Part shown: one piece after another, positions 1-8,518 of the stretch
How the letters are laid out: the number at the start of each line of letters is the position of its first letter
Numbering within the stretch: the first letter of the stretch is position 1
NCBI GenBank assembly: GCA_964428185.1
Contig: CAYRXH010000032.1
Span: forward strand, 1-27,640
DNA from: CAYMAZ01 sp964428185
GTDB taxonomy: Bacteria > Bacteroidota > Bacteroidia > Bacteroidales > DTU049
Reading direction: 5' to 3'
DNA: 27,640 bases
Translations under genes and position numbers: made by a program
The notes under the pieces: model-generated
The model's database searches: none
Told to the model about the DNA's origin: nothing
The model's input: the letters and a program-made list of their open reading frames with translations, nothing else

Positions 1-125
1 ATGTTTTGTTTACATTAAGTTCTTTGCTTTAGGTTTATTCAGCACATGTTCTTGACCGGAATGTAAGGATTTTTTTTGATCTGGCGTTATTCAATTAATC
101 ATTCAAAAGAGACAAAGAACTATGC

Positions 126-815
126 TTATTTATTCAGTATCTTAACCTCTGTTCTGCGGTTCATCTGTCTTCCTTCATCGGTTTCATTGGAGGCAACAGG
201 TTTGGTGTCCCCATATCCCACAGCTTTCACCCTTGAAGGGGAAATTCCCTTATTGATAAGATACTGTCTGACAGATTCGGCCCTGTTTTGTGAAAGAATC
301 ATGTTTGATTGCGGTGTTCCCACATTATCAGTATGACCGGAAATTTCAATTTCCATCGTCGGTTCAGCTTTCAAAAGATCTACCAGTTCATTAAGTGCCG
401 GATAAGATTCCGGTTTCAGAGTGCTTTTGTCGAATTCAAAATATACATTTTCAAGAGTGAATATTCTGGTAGGTTCATAAATGATTTCAACCGAATAGGT
501 TATCAGACCTTCTTCATAGGGAACTTCAATGAGAGCATAGTCCTTTTTTGTAAGCAGGTCCTTATAGGAAACTTCATACACATCATTTTTTGGTAGCAAA
601 AGTTGTGACTTTCCCTCAGCATTGGTTGTTACATTGTATGTTTGTTTTGTCCGTCGGGCAAAAAAAGAAACATGCTCATTTTCAAGGGCCTTTCCTTTGT
701 TATCATAAACAAATACATCCACAAGAACATGAGAATCTGTTGGTTTAAGATTCTGAGAAAATACTGTTGAAATAATTGTTATCAGAGTACTGAAAAAAAA
801 TACAAAGCGTTTCAT
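126..815 (-). CDS. OmpA-family secreted/outer-membrane protein
   Basis: A 229-residue protein with an N-terminal signal peptide (hydrophobic residues about 4-19, likely cut near Ser20-Gln21). Residues about 25-110 look like a beta-sandwich of the Ig/carboxypeptidase-regulatory kind, and residues about 118-229 form an OmpA C-terminal peptidoglycan-binding domain. The domain is recognised by the strand YFEFDKSTL (125-133), the GHTDN motif at 160-164 and the MNRRTEV ending (218-224), all usual for binding diaminopimelate-type peptidoglycan. The inferred role is anchoring the envelope to the cell wall. The protein has no lipobox cysteine, so it is probably periplasmic or held by its N-terminal part. 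It is divergent from the nitrilase operon. The ATG at 815 directly precedes the signal peptide, and no clear TAnnTTTG promoter was found in front of it. Confidence 0.9.
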   Translation of the reverse strand: MKRFVFFFSTLITIISTVFSQNLKPTDSHVLVDVFVYDNKGKALENEHVSFFARRTKQTYNVTTNAEGKSQLLLPKNDVYEVSYKDLLTKKDYALIEVPYEEGLITYSVEIIYEPTRIFTLENVYFEFDKSTLKPESYPALNELVDLLKAEPTMEIEISGHTDNVGTPQSNMILSQNRAESVRQYLINKGISPSRVKAVGYGDTKPVASNETDEGRQMNRRTEVKILNK

Positions 816-880
816 ACTTAAAATTCTGTCTGTATAAAACGCTAAATTACAAAAGTTATTTTAATATCAACGGTCTGAGA

Positions 881-913
881 TTGATGTCAGCTCAAAAAAA
901 ATAATTAGATTTG
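881..913 (+). promoter_or_regulatory. Bacteroidota-type promoter of the nitrilase operon
   Basis: TAGATTTG at 906-913 matches the TAnnTTTG -7 box of the Bacteroidota housekeeping sigma factor. A TTG at 881-883 lies 22 bp upstream as a weak -33 element. Transcription would begin around 917-920, inside the palindrome at 914-929. This rules out the TTG at 911 as a start codon and supports the ATG at 932. Confidence 0.5.
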
Positions 914-929
914 CATTGCAATTGCAATG
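914..929. promoter_or_regulatory. Perfect 16-bp palindrome at the nitrilase transcription start (candidate operator)
   Basis: CATTGCAATTGCAATG is its own reverse complement. It begins one base after the -7 box and ends two bases before the ATG at 932, so a protein bound there would block initiation. The position is suggestive, but one such palindrome in 27 kb is close to what chance allows, and no regulator gene lies beside it. Confidence 0.35.
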
Positions 930-931
930 TT

Positions 932-1735
932 ATGAGTGAGTTCAGGATAACACTTGTCCAGTCAGATATCGCATGGGAAGATCCTGCAAAAAATTTTTCT
1001 GTCTATAACACAATCATTGATAATTGTTCTCCCTGTGATCTGATTGTTTTACCTGAAATGTTCATCAGCGGTTTTTCTACACACCCGCCTTCCGAAGTTA
1101 TAGAGTCAGGAGCCAAGGGTGTTGACTGGATGAAAACTCAGGCAAACAAAAAAAGTGCAGCCATTTGTGGCAGTCTGATTGTTTCGGAAAACGGAAAGCT
1201 GTTCAACAGGTTTTTGTTTGTTACTCCTGAGGGGAGAGTGTTTCAATATGATAAAAAGCATCTGTTCAGTATGGGAGGCGAAGATGAATATTTTTCATCC
1301 GGCAAAGAAAATATCAGCATTGAGTTCCGGGGAATGAGAATACGGCCTCAGATCTGCTATGATCTTCGATTCCCTGTATGGAACAGAAACAGGCTATTGA
1401 GTGATGGAAGTTTTGAGTATGATCTCATGGTAGTGGTTGCCAACTGGCCTGAGAAGCGAATTAATCATTGGGAAAAACTTCTTCAGGCAAGAGCAATAGA
1501 GAATCAGGCATGGGTGTGTGGCGTCAATAGGGTGGGGCGTGACGGAAGCGGACTTGAATATACAGGCAATAGCTTGCTTGTTGATCCTTCAGGAGACATT
1601 GTTGTAAAAGCACCGGAAGCTCAAGAGTTTGTTCATACTTTTTCAATCAATATGTCCGTCATTCAGGACATTCGGAAAAGGCTCCCTTTTGCTGCCGATT
1701 GGGATTCATTTAAAATAACGGAAAAAGATGACTGA
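932..1735 (+). CDS. Nitrilase-superfamily amidohydrolase, omega-amidase (YafV) type
   Basis: A 267-residue cytoplasmic C-N hydrolase. The catalytic triad is visible: Glu42 (VLPEMF), Lys108 (YDKKHLF) and Cys142 (QICYDLRFP), with the second conserved glutamate region at GGED (116-119). The length and the ICYDLRFPVW context match the YafV/omega-amidase branch, which hydrolyses 2-oxoglutaramate or 2-oxosuccinamate to the oxo acid and ammonia. The substrate is inferred from family resemblance. The frame stays open to a TTG at 911, but that codon lies in the -7 box, so ATG 932 is chosen. The stop overlaps the ureohydrolase start by 8 bp, which implies translational coupling. N-carbamoylputrescine amidase was considered because of the agmatinase-like neighbour, but the protein is shorter and its motifs fit less well. 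Confidence 0.88.
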   Translation: MSEFRITLVQSDIAWEDPAKNFSVYNTIIDNCSPCDLIVLPEMFISGFSTHPPSEVIESGAKGVDWMKTQANKKSAAICGSLIVSENGKLFNRFLFVTPEGRVFQYDKKHLFSMGGEDEYFSSGKENISIEFRGMRIRPQICYDLRFPVWNRNRLLSDGSFEYDLMVVVANWPEKRINHWEKLLQARAIENQAWVCGVNRVGRDGSGLEYTGNSLLVDPSGDIVVKAPEAQEFVHTFSINMSVIQDIRKRLPFAADWDSFKITEKDD

Positions 1736-2762
1736 ACAGGAATTTAATCAGGATATCAATACGGGAAACGGAATTTTTGGATTACCCTTTGAAAGCGAAG
1801 AATCACTTGTACAGATCATTCCGGTTCCCTGGGATCTGACTGCTTCTTATGGCAAAGGTGCCTCAAAAGGACCTCAGGCAATATTCAATGCATCATTTCA
1901 GCTTGATTTATTCCATGAATTCTATCCTGATTTCTGGAAAAGGGGGATATTTATGCATCCACAACCGGCTATTATTGAGGAATTAAATCTGAAGCTCAGA
2001 CAGGACAGTCAAAAGATTATTCATGCTTTCAATGAAAACCGAAGAGATAATGAAATAGATCAGCTTCTGGAGGCATTGAATCATGCTTGTACTGTAATGA
2101 ATACTTATGTGTATGATCTTTCAAACAAAATCCTCAACTCCGGAAAAATACCCATCGTTTTAGGAGGAGATCATAGTGTGGCTCTGGGACTAATGAAATC
2201 ACTGTCTGAAAATGGAGAACCCTTTGGAATTTTACAGATTGATGCACATGCCGATTTGAGAAAGGCATATCAGGGCTTTTTATTCAGTCATGCTTCGGTG
2301 ATGTACAATGCTGTCAGATTACCTGGTGTCAGCACAATTGTGCAGCTAGGGCTCAGGGATTATTGCAGTGAGGAAGACAGAAGGATCAGAGGTTCGCAGG
2401 GGAAAATAATCTCTTTTACCGACAGATACCTACAAAGCAGCATGTTTGAGGGTCAAACTTGGGAACATTTGTGTACAGAGTTGTTGGAGACATTGCCATC
2501 CAGGGTTTACATCAGCTTTGATATTGACGGTCTTGATCCTCGGTATTGTCCGAATACAGGAACACCAGTACCGGGCGGTCCTTCACTTGAACAGATATTC
2601 TATCTGCTCGAGATGATTTCTGAAAGTGGGAGAAAAATCATTGGAGCCGACTTGTGTGAAGTTGCACCTGCTCAAGCAGGTTATGGAGAATGGGACGCAA
2701 ATGTCGGAGCCCGTGCTCTACTTGAATTGTGCATAGTCATTATATATTCAAACAGCAGATAA
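1728..2762 (+). CDS. Agmatinase/arginase-family ureohydrolase
   Basis: A 344-residue manganese ureohydrolase. All metal-ligand motifs are intact: GGDHS (146-150), DAHAD (172-176) and DIDGLD (265-270). Family members hydrolyse a guanidino-type C-N bond. The DAHADLR...SHASVM segment (172-192) is more like agmatinase than arginase. Compared with typical agmatinases of about 300 residues it has a longer N-terminal half, with a helical insert around 82-135. Similar longer proteins in Bacteroidota are often annotated as formimidoylglutamase or generic agmatinase family, so the substrate stays open. It overlaps the nitrilase gene by 8 bp (ATGACTGA) and its stop directly abuts the trmH ATG. This suggests one transcript and perhaps linked nitrogen metabolism. 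Confidence 0.88.
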   Translation: MTEQEFNQDINTGNGIFGLPFESEESLVQIIPVPWDLTASYGKGASKGPQAIFNASFQLDLFHEFYPDFWKRGIFMHPQPAIIEELNLKLRQDSQKIIHAFNENRRDNEIDQLLEALNHACTVMNTYVYDLSNKILNSGKIPIVLGGDHSVALGLMKSLSENGEPFGILQIDAHADLRKAYQGFLFSHASVMYNAVRLPGVSTIVQLGLRDYCSEEDRRIRGSQGKIISFTDRYLQSSMFEGQTWEHLCTELLETLPSRVYISFDIDGLDPRYCPNTGTPVPGGPSLEQIFYLLEMISESGRKIIGADLCEVAPAQAGYGEWDANVGARALLELCIVIIYSNSR

Positions 2763-3461
2763 ATGAAGTTGACTGATGATCAAATATTCCCGGGATTGTG
2801 GAAATATCTGACAACTCAGATTACACCAGAGAGAAGACAAAGACTGGAAAAGGTGGCAGATCAGCGTACGCGTTTTCTTACAGTGGTTGTTGAGGATATT
2901 TATCAGGCACAAAATGCAAGTGCAGTGCTTAGAACTTGTGAATGTTTAGGAGTTCAGGATGTTCATATCATTGAAAATGAGAATGAGTATCATCTGAATC
3001 CTCTTGTTGTTCAGGGATCTTCCTACTGGCTGACAATGAAACAATGGAACAAGAACCCAAACAATTCTGAAGAATGTTTACTGCATCTTAAAAATGAAGG
3101 ATACAAAATCGTTTCCACATCATTGCATGATAATGCTGTTTCCCTGATGGATTATCGTATCAGTGAGAAAACTGCTCTGGTTTTCGGCAATGAAAAAAAC
3201 GGAATATCAGATATTGTCAGACAACATACCGATCAGTTCCTCAGAATACCAATTGTAGGCTTTACTGAAAGTTTTAATGTTTCCGTTTCTGCAGCAATCT
3301 GCGTGTTTCAACTGACAACTGCTCTCAGAAATTCTGAGTTTTGCTGGCAGTTGTCCGAGATAGAAAAGCGGGAACTGCTTATTGAATGGGTTTCAAAGAA
3401 TATGGTGAATCCTGAGCTGGTCATTGAGAAGTATTTAAGTCAGATGCCCCGATGCAATTGA
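2763..3461 (+). CDS. trmH: tRNA (guanosine-18-2'-O)-methyltransferase TrmH
   Basis: A 232-residue SPOUT-class RNA methyltransferase. The three SpoU motifs are present: motif 1 around NASAVLR (51-57, with Asn51 and Arg57), motif 2 FGNEKNGIS (141-149) and motif 3 FNVSVSAAI (171-179). These form the trefoil-knot S-adenosylmethionine site. The QGSSYW segment (84-89) and the LHDNAVSL region (121-128) specifically resemble TrmH, which methylates the 2'-OH of G18 in the tRNA D-loop. A C-terminal helical tail (about 190-232) fits TrmH. The ATG follows the preceding TAA with no gap, so expression is probably coupled although the enzymology is unrelated. Confidence 0.9.
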   Translation: MKLTDDQIFPGLWKYLTTQITPERRQRLEKVADQRTRFLTVVVEDIYQAQNASAVLRTCECLGVQDVHIIENENEYHLNPLVVQGSSYWLTMKQWNKNPNNSEECLLHLKNEGYKIVSTSLHDNAVSLMDYRISEKTALVFGNEKNGISDIVRQHTDQFLRIPIVGFTESFNVSVSAAICVFQLTTALRNSEFCWQLSEIEKRELLIEWVSKNMVNPELVIEKYLSQMPRCN

Positions 3462-3486
3462 TTTGACAATGTTGCGTTTATGTTTG
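3458..3486 (+). promoter_or_regulatory. Putative promoter of the polysaccharide operon
   Basis: TATGTTTG at 3479-3486 fits TAnnTTTG, and a TTG at 3458-3460 lies 18 bp upstream. It sits in the 50-bp gap between trmH and the flippase gene, the only sizeable gap before the overlapping polysaccharide genes, so it is the natural place for their promoter. Confidence 0.45.
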
Positions 3487-3511
3487 CAGTTCACACGAAA
3501 AATGTTCAACT

Positions 3512-4834
3512 TTGCAAACGAATCAGAACAATTCAGTGAAAATAACCCAGTTTTTTATCACTTCTGAATTTTTAAAAAACACTGTCACATTAATCAGCGG
3601 GACAGCAGTTGCACAACTGTTGCTTTTGCTCTTTGCACCTCTGATTTCGAGATTGTTTGGTGTAGATGATTTCAGTGTATATGGGGTGTTTGTAGCCATG
3701 TATTCTGTTTTGGGCCCTGTGATTACCCTGCGTTATGACCTTGCAGTTATGCTGCCGTCTGAGGAGGCTAAATCACGAAATGTGGTTGCTTTATGTATCA
3801 TATATGCAACAGTTTTCAGTGTACTGCTTTTTATCGTTGCCTGTATTTTCAGAGATCAGATAGCTGCTCTTTTTGATTTTGAAAATACATCATGGATCTT
3901 GCTCCTTGTACCACCTGCTGCTTTTTTTCTGGCCATCAATACAATTTTGATGACATGGTATAACAGAAATAAGAAGTACAAAACCATCGCAGCAAACAAG
4001 ATTATCAGGAACGGGCTTCTCACAGGATCAAATGTGGGATTTGGATATGCCTCAAGTGGTTCTGCAGGATTGATTTTGAGTCAGATTATATCCGACGGGC
4101 TTGCTGCTTTTTATTATTTCTGGAACTATGTAAAAAAAGCAAGTGGTATCAGGAGTAGTTTCAACCGTTCAGACATGCGAAAGGTCGCAGTTCAGTATTC
4201 CGATTTTCCAAAATTCACACTTCCGGCAACTTTTATTGATTCTTTTTCTGCTCAGCTTCCTGTATTGATGATTGCTGCATTGTATTCACAGTCTCTCAGC
4301 GGGAGCTATTTCTTTGCCTGGCGTATTCTTGCACTCCCTGTAGCAGTCGTGGGTGCAGCTTATGCTCAAACTTTTTACCAGAAATTTGTTTCTCATATTC
4401 AAAGTTCTGATTTTTCGAGTGCCCGTTCTTTTCTCATGAAAAGCTGGTTCCTTTTGGGAAGTTTAATTGTCCTTCCATCAATTGCTCTTGTGTTCTGGGG
4501 TGAACCTTTATTTGTTTTTGTTTTTGGCGTCGAATGGATTGAAAGTGGTAAAATTGCGACTATTCTGATTTTATATGTCATGTTTGCTTTTGTAAGCTCT
4601 CCTACCAGCAGTACCTTTATCGCCATGGGTATGCAAAAATATAATCTGCTGTTTAGTTCTGTTGTATTAATTTACAGATTTGCAACTATTTATGCAGGAT
4701 ATCTTTTTGGTGATTTTTATCTGGGACTCATGCTTCTGGTTGCATTTGAGATGGCAGAAATTATTGTTTATAATTTGCTTGCATTAAATAAACTACATAA
4801 ACTTTCAAAACACAATACTGCCGATGAAAACTGA
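3512..4834 (+). CDS. Wzx-type polysaccharide flippase (MOP superfamily)
   Basis: A 440-residue integral membrane protein with about 12 hydrophobic segments. The start LKNTVTLISGTAVAQ (residues 21-35) and the following LFAPLISRLFG stretch are typical of oligosaccharide flippases of the MATE/MOP superfamily. These move lipid-linked repeat units across the inner membrane. No ATG precedes the conserved N-terminus in frame. Translation may begin at the TTG at 3512 or the GTG at 3536, and an upstream in-frame TGA at 3464 excludes anything longer. The first gene of the polysaccharide operon, it overlaps the next gene by 11 bp. Which glycan it exports cannot be read from sequence. Confidence 0.88.
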   Translation: MQTNQNNSVKITQFFITSEFLKNTVTLISGTAVAQLLLLLFAPLISRLFGVDDFSVYGVFVAMYSVLGPVITLRYDLAVMLPSEEAKSRNVVALCIIYATVFSVLLFIVACIFRDQIAALFDFENTSWILLLVPPAAFFLAINTILMTWYNRNKKYKTIAANKIIRNGLLTGSNVGFGYASSGSAGLILSQIISDGLAAFYYFWNYVKKASGIRSSFNRSDMRKVAVQYSDFPKFTLPATFIDSFSAQLPVLMIAALYSQSLSGSYFFAWRILALPVAVVGAAYAQTFYQKFVSHIQSSDFSSARSFLMKSWFLLGSLIVLPSIALVFWGEPLFVFVFGVEWIESGKIATILILYVMFAFVSSPTSSTFIAMGMQKYNLLFSSVVLIYRFATIYAGYLFGDFYLGLMLLVAFEMAEIIVYNLLALNKLHKLSKHNTADEN

Positions 4835-5990
4835 TTCTATGCATGTTGTGCTTTTATCAAGATCGTTTCCTACAGAATATGATAGGGTATCTGCAGTTTT
4901 TGTAAGCGAGCAGTCAAAAGCCCTTTGTCGTGCAGGGATGAGGGTGGCTCAGATTGCAGTTGTGTTTGTTTCCTGGAAGAAAATACGCAGATTCAGGCTT
5001 TCAGGATTTGGATACAGAACCCTGAAAATCGGAGATGTTCAGGTCAGATTGTTTGTCACTCCTGTTGTCCCTTTCATGAAAAAGATCAATCAGCTGCGAA
5101 GAGACAGATTACTTAAAAAACTGATGAATCAGTATATAAGTGAACACGGCACACCTGACATCTGTCATAATCATGGTTTTTATACAGGAAATGAGACAAT
5201 AAGACTCAAGCAATTATACAATATTCCATTTGTTACTACTGAGCATTACTCGGTATTTGCAAAGGGCATGCTTTCCAACTGGGAAAACCGGATGGCCCAA
5301 AAGGTGTTTTCCGAAAGCAATAAAAGAATTGCAGTGAGCACAGATTTTAAGGAATTGCTCCAAGAGAGGTTTAAACTTGATTTTATATATGTCCCAAATA
5401 TTGTTGATCTGAAAAAGTTTCATTCAATAAATTTTCATTCACGCAAAACGGATCAATTTACCATATTAAATGTTGGAAAACTTGATGTTAACAAGAACCA
5501 GCGAATACTTGTTGATGCTCTGTCAATGCTTCCTGAAGACTTCAGTTTAATTCTGGTGGGAGATGGTCCTGAGAAGGGAAACCTGCTCAGAAGAGCAAAG
5601 GAGATTGGTGTGGAAAGCAGAGTTGATTTTATAGGATTTGTGGATTATGAAAATATTGTTCCTTATTTTCAGGCAGCAGATGTGCTTGCAATAACAAGCA
5701 CCTATGAAACATTTGGAATAGTCATGATCGAAGCATTTGGGGCCGGAATTCCTGTGGTTTCTACGGCTGTTGGTGTCGCACCATCCGTATTAAATGATCA
5801 TCGCCTTGGAATGATTTCAGAAGCAAATGCTGAGAGTTTTGCAGACTGCCTGTTGAAAATAAGAAATACAAACTTTGATAAAAAATTTATACGCAACTTT
5901 GCAATGAGCCATTTTTCTGAAGAAATTATTGTCGAAAAATTGAAAAGTATATACATAAATGCAATTGAAAGAAACAACAACAAACAATAG
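4824..5990 (+). CDS. GT4-family glycosyltransferase
   Basis: A 388-residue GT-B fold enzyme. The N-terminal domain begins HVVLLSRSFPTEYDR and contains the acceptor-side HNHG (115-118). The C-terminal Glycos_transf_1 domain (about 212-380) shows the nucleotide-binding strand FTILNVGKL (212-220), VGDGPE (245-250), and the EX7E pair Glu295 and Glu303 in YETFGIVMIEAFGAG. GT4 enzymes are retaining and transfer sugars from NDP or GDP donors; the sugar here is unknown. The ATG at 4824 overlaps the flippase stop by 11 bp, and the ATG at 4839 is a possible alternative. It is probably one of the sequential transferases that build the lipid-linked repeat. Confidence 0.9.
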   Translation: MKTDSMHVVLLSRSFPTEYDRVSAVFVSEQSKALCRAGMRVAQIAVVFVSWKKIRRFRLSGFGYRTLKIGDVQVRLFVTPVVPFMKKINQLRRDRLLKKLMNQYISEHGTPDICHNHGFYTGNETIRLKQLYNIPFVTTEHYSVFAKGMLSNWENRMAQKVFSESNKRIAVSTDFKELLQERFKLDFIYVPNIVDLKKFHSINFHSRKTDQFTILNVGKLDVNKNQRILVDALSMLPEDFSLILVGDGPEKGNLLRRAKEIGVESRVDFIGFVDYENIVPYFQAADVLAITSTYETFGIVMIEAFGAGIPVVSTAVGVAPSVLNDHRLGMISEANAESFADCLLKIRNTNFDKKFIRNFAMSHFSEEIIVEKLKSIYINAIERNNNKQ

Positions 5991-7419
5991 AAAAGATATA
6001 TTTCTGAAGCTCTTGTTGTTTGGACTTATTTTTACCTTCCCTTTTGCAGCCAAGCTGAATCTGGTCAGTTTTGGTTCAATTAATTTGTATGCATTCAGGA
6101 TTATTCTGATCATTTCATTTTTTTATCTGATTATCACCAAAAATTTGGTTGTCCCGAGCAGATATCATAATCGCTGGTTCGTCCTTTTTCTTTTATGGAT
6201 TCTTGTTTATGGGGTAATTTCATTGATTTGGTCGGGTGATAAGATGCTAACAATCAGGCATATTTCATATGTTGGGTGGGGCAGTCTGACTTTTATTGTT
6301 ATTTATTCAATGTGTCTGAAACTTGCAGATCCGATGAAAGTGATTATTAAGGCATGGATGATAGTGTTTGTGATCATGGCGGTGTTTGCTTTTATCGAAA
6401 TAGGAACATCAGCGCACTTTGAAGGTACGTTTACCTATACGCTTTCACAACTTGATACTGTCAGAGAAACATTTAACTCTCCATTGGCCACTTTTGTAAA
6501 TCCCAATGATTTTGCAGCATTTCTTGTATTCACTCTTGTGTTTTTTCTTGTTCGTCTTGGTCGCGAGAAAAGATTACTTCCTGCCATTTTTGTCGGTATT
6601 ACTGTGTTTATAGTTTATTATACCAGATCTGTTCTGGCAATGTACGCAATTTATTGGGTTGTTGCAGCTGCTGTTTTTCTTTTTCTTTATGCCGGGAACA
6701 GAAAATTTCTCAATGTACAGTTCCAGAAATTCAGCAATTTTTTCAGACAATCCGGATCTGATTTTCTCTATTTGAGCATTATTGCTGCAATGATTATTTT
6801 CGGAGTCATATTTTCAGTGTTGAAGAATTCAATCGTTATTCCTCAGGAGGGAAATCAGGTGAGTTTGAAAAAAATTGAAAAAACAGGAGAAGATGTGAAG
6901 ATGCTGACTGAAAGGATGGTTGATTTTTATTTTATTAAGAGTGAAACGAAAATGCCGGTTTCTCAGACGAAATCATTTAGCACAAGAAAGAATCTGATAC
7001 TTAACGGCATTGTTTTTCTTCAGCAATCTTATTTTATGGGTGCAGGTGCCGGACAATTTGAATATAAAATCAGGTCTGGAAAGGCAGTGTTTCCAACTGA
7101 TGGAAAAACAAATCCTCATAATTTTTTCATTGAAGTGCTATCACAGTATGGTGTGATTTCTATTGTTCTTATATCAGTTTTTTTCATTAAAATATTGCTT
7201 CTTCTCCTGAAAAATTTCAAAAGGTTTTTTAATGATCAGTTGTCCACAGAAAGTAGTTTTCTGCTGATGGTTATTCCGGCATATCTTATTGTATCCAATG
7301 GTCCCAGTACCTTTATTTCAATGCCTATGAACTGGATTATTCTAACCATTATTGCATATTCTGCTGAAGTACTTTTAAAGAACAGAGAAAATGTTTTTGA
7401 TAGTGTCAGAAATGAATAA
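5959..7419 (+). CDS. O-antigen polymerase/ligase (Wzy or WaaL-like) membrane protein
   Basis: A 486-residue polytopic membrane protein with about 10-12 hydrophobic helices. A large hydrophilic periplasmic loop lies near residues 295-375. The NPHNFFIEVLSQYG element at about 385-398 is typical of the Wzy_C/O-antigen ligase superfamily, in which the loop histidine and arginines are important. The function is either polymerising the undecaprenyl-linked repeat or ligating the glycan to lipid A core; sequence alone does not decide. The start at 5959 lies inside the end of the preceding GT4 gene (32-bp overlap). No ATG follows nearby that keeps the first helix, so this start is preferred. Confidence 0.85.
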   Translation: MQLKETTTNNRKDIFLKLLLFGLIFTFPFAAKLNLVSFGSINLYAFRIILIISFFYLIITKNLVVPSRYHNRWFVLFLLWILVYGVISLIWSGDKMLTIRHISYVGWGSLTFIVIYSMCLKLADPMKVIIKAWMIVFVIMAVFAFIEIGTSAHFEGTFTYTLSQLDTVRETFNSPLATFVNPNDFAAFLVFTLVFFLVRLGREKRLLPAIFVGITVFIVYYTRSVLAMYAIYWVVAAAVFLFLYAGNRKFLNVQFQKFSNFFRQSGSDFLYLSIIAAMIIFGVIFSVLKNSIVIPQEGNQVSLKKIEKTGEDVKMLTERMVDFYFIKSETKMPVSQTKSFSTRKNLILNGIVFLQQSYFMGAGAGQFEYKIRSGKAVFPTDGKTNPHNFFIEVLSQYGVISIVLISVFFIKILLLLLKNFKRFFNDQLSTESSFLLMVIPAYLIVSNGPSTFISMPMNWIILTIIAYSAEVLLKNRENVFDSVRNE

Positions 7420-8518
7420 AATATGCCATATATCAATTGCTCATCCCAGAAATGATACCAGAATTTTTCTGAAGCAACTGACTTCTATTGAAAAGCAAGG
7501 ATTTCAGTGTTTTCAGATTGTTGCAGATGGACTCGGAGATGAAGTATGTAATGGTATTCATATCATTGATGCAGGAAATTACAGAAGCAGTAGGGTAAAA
7601 CGTTTTATTCTGGGACGTGGCAGCATTCTCAGAAAAGCTTTGCAAGTGGACGCAGATTTGTATCATATACATGATCCTGAGCTTCTCAGAATTTCCCGTA
7701 AACTATTGAATTCCGGAAAATTGGTTATCTATGATGCCCATGAGGATCTTCCCAGGCAGATTTTATCAAAACACTGGATACCCGGATTTATACGTTCTGT
7801 AATATCACAGGAGGCTGAAAAATATGAAAACAGAAAAACCCAGAGGGTTTCTGCAGTGGTTGCTGCAACCCCTTTGATCAGGGATCGTTTTTTAAAAGTG
7901 AATCCCAATACAATAGATATTAATAATTATCCCGATATCAGTGTCTTCAATGAAGTTGTGAATAATGATTCAGCCGATGGTGTGTGTTATATCGGTGGGA
8001 TCTCAGCCGAAAGAGGGATTATGGAATTGGTTTTTGCAACAGAAAAAGCAGGGTGTAAATTACATCTGGCAGGTAATTTTATCCCTGAAAATTTTCAAAT
8101 TCAGTTGAAACAGTTAAGCGGATGGAAAAATGTTTGTTATTATGGTTTTGTTGACAAAAATAAGATTATTGAGATCTTTTCCAAGTCAATTGCAGGCATT
8201 GTAACACTTCATCCTATTATTAATTATATAGATGCCCTCCCTGTGAAAATGTTTGAATATATGGCAGCGGGGCTTCCGGTTATTGCATCTGATTTTCCGC
8301 TATGGAAGAAAATTCTGGAAGAAAATTCATGCGGAAAAACAGTTAATCCATTGCAGCCCGGTGAGATTGCAGAGGCCATACAGCATCTCATCTCTCACCC
8401 AACTGAAGCAAAGCACATGGGAATGAACGGGAGAAAAGCGGTTATGACAAAATTTAACTGGGAAACGGAAAGCAAAAAACTAATAAGTTTGTACCAAAAT
8501 CTCCTCTCTCAGGTATGA
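7412..8518 (+). CDS. GT4-like glycosyltransferase
   Basis: A 368-residue GT-B glycosyltransferase. The N-terminus MNKICHISIAHPRNDTRIF has the H-x5-RIF pattern common in Bacteroidota GT4 proteins. HIHDPELL follows in the N-terminal domain, and FEYMAAGLPVIASDFPLW in the C-terminal donor domain. The usual EX7E first glutamate is less obvious than in the neighbouring GT4, where the loop reads NYIDALPVKMFEYM. The frame is open from 7391, but ATG 7412 overlaps the upstream stop by 8 bp, as other genes in this cluster do, and gives a normal N-terminus. Its 3' end overlaps the next start by 4 bp. The donor sugar is unknown. Confidence 0.87.
   Translation: MNKICHISIAHPRNDTRIFLKQLTSIEKQGFQCFQIVADGLGDEVCNGIHIIDAGNYRSSRVKRFILGRGSILRKALQVDADLYHIHDPELLRISRKLLNSGKLVIYDAHEDLPRQILSKHWIPGFIRSVISQEAEKYENRKTQRVSAVVAATPLIRDRFLKVNPNTIDINNYPDISVFNEVVNNDSADGVCYIGGISAERGIMELVFATEKAGCKLHLAGNFIPENFQIQLKQLSGWKNVCYYGFVDKNKIIEIFSKSIAGIVTLHPIINYIDALPVKMFEYMAAGLPVIASDFPLWKKILEENSCGKTVNPLQPGEIAEAIQHLISHPTEAKHMGMNGRKAVMTKFNWETESKKLISLYQNLLSQV

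Noticed and set aside
76..336. Plus-strand ORF of 86 codons at the left edge
   Set aside because: It lies mostly antisense to the OmpA domain coding region, has no family resemblance and is the shadow of that gene.
911..931. Extended N-terminus of the nitrilase from a TTG
   Set aside because: The TTG is within the -7 promoter box, and the added residues (MHCNCNV) are unlike the family.
3502..3568. ATG at 3502 as a start for the flippase
   Set aside because: It is in another frame and meets a stop after about 20 codons; the flippase must start at a non-ATG codon or downstream.
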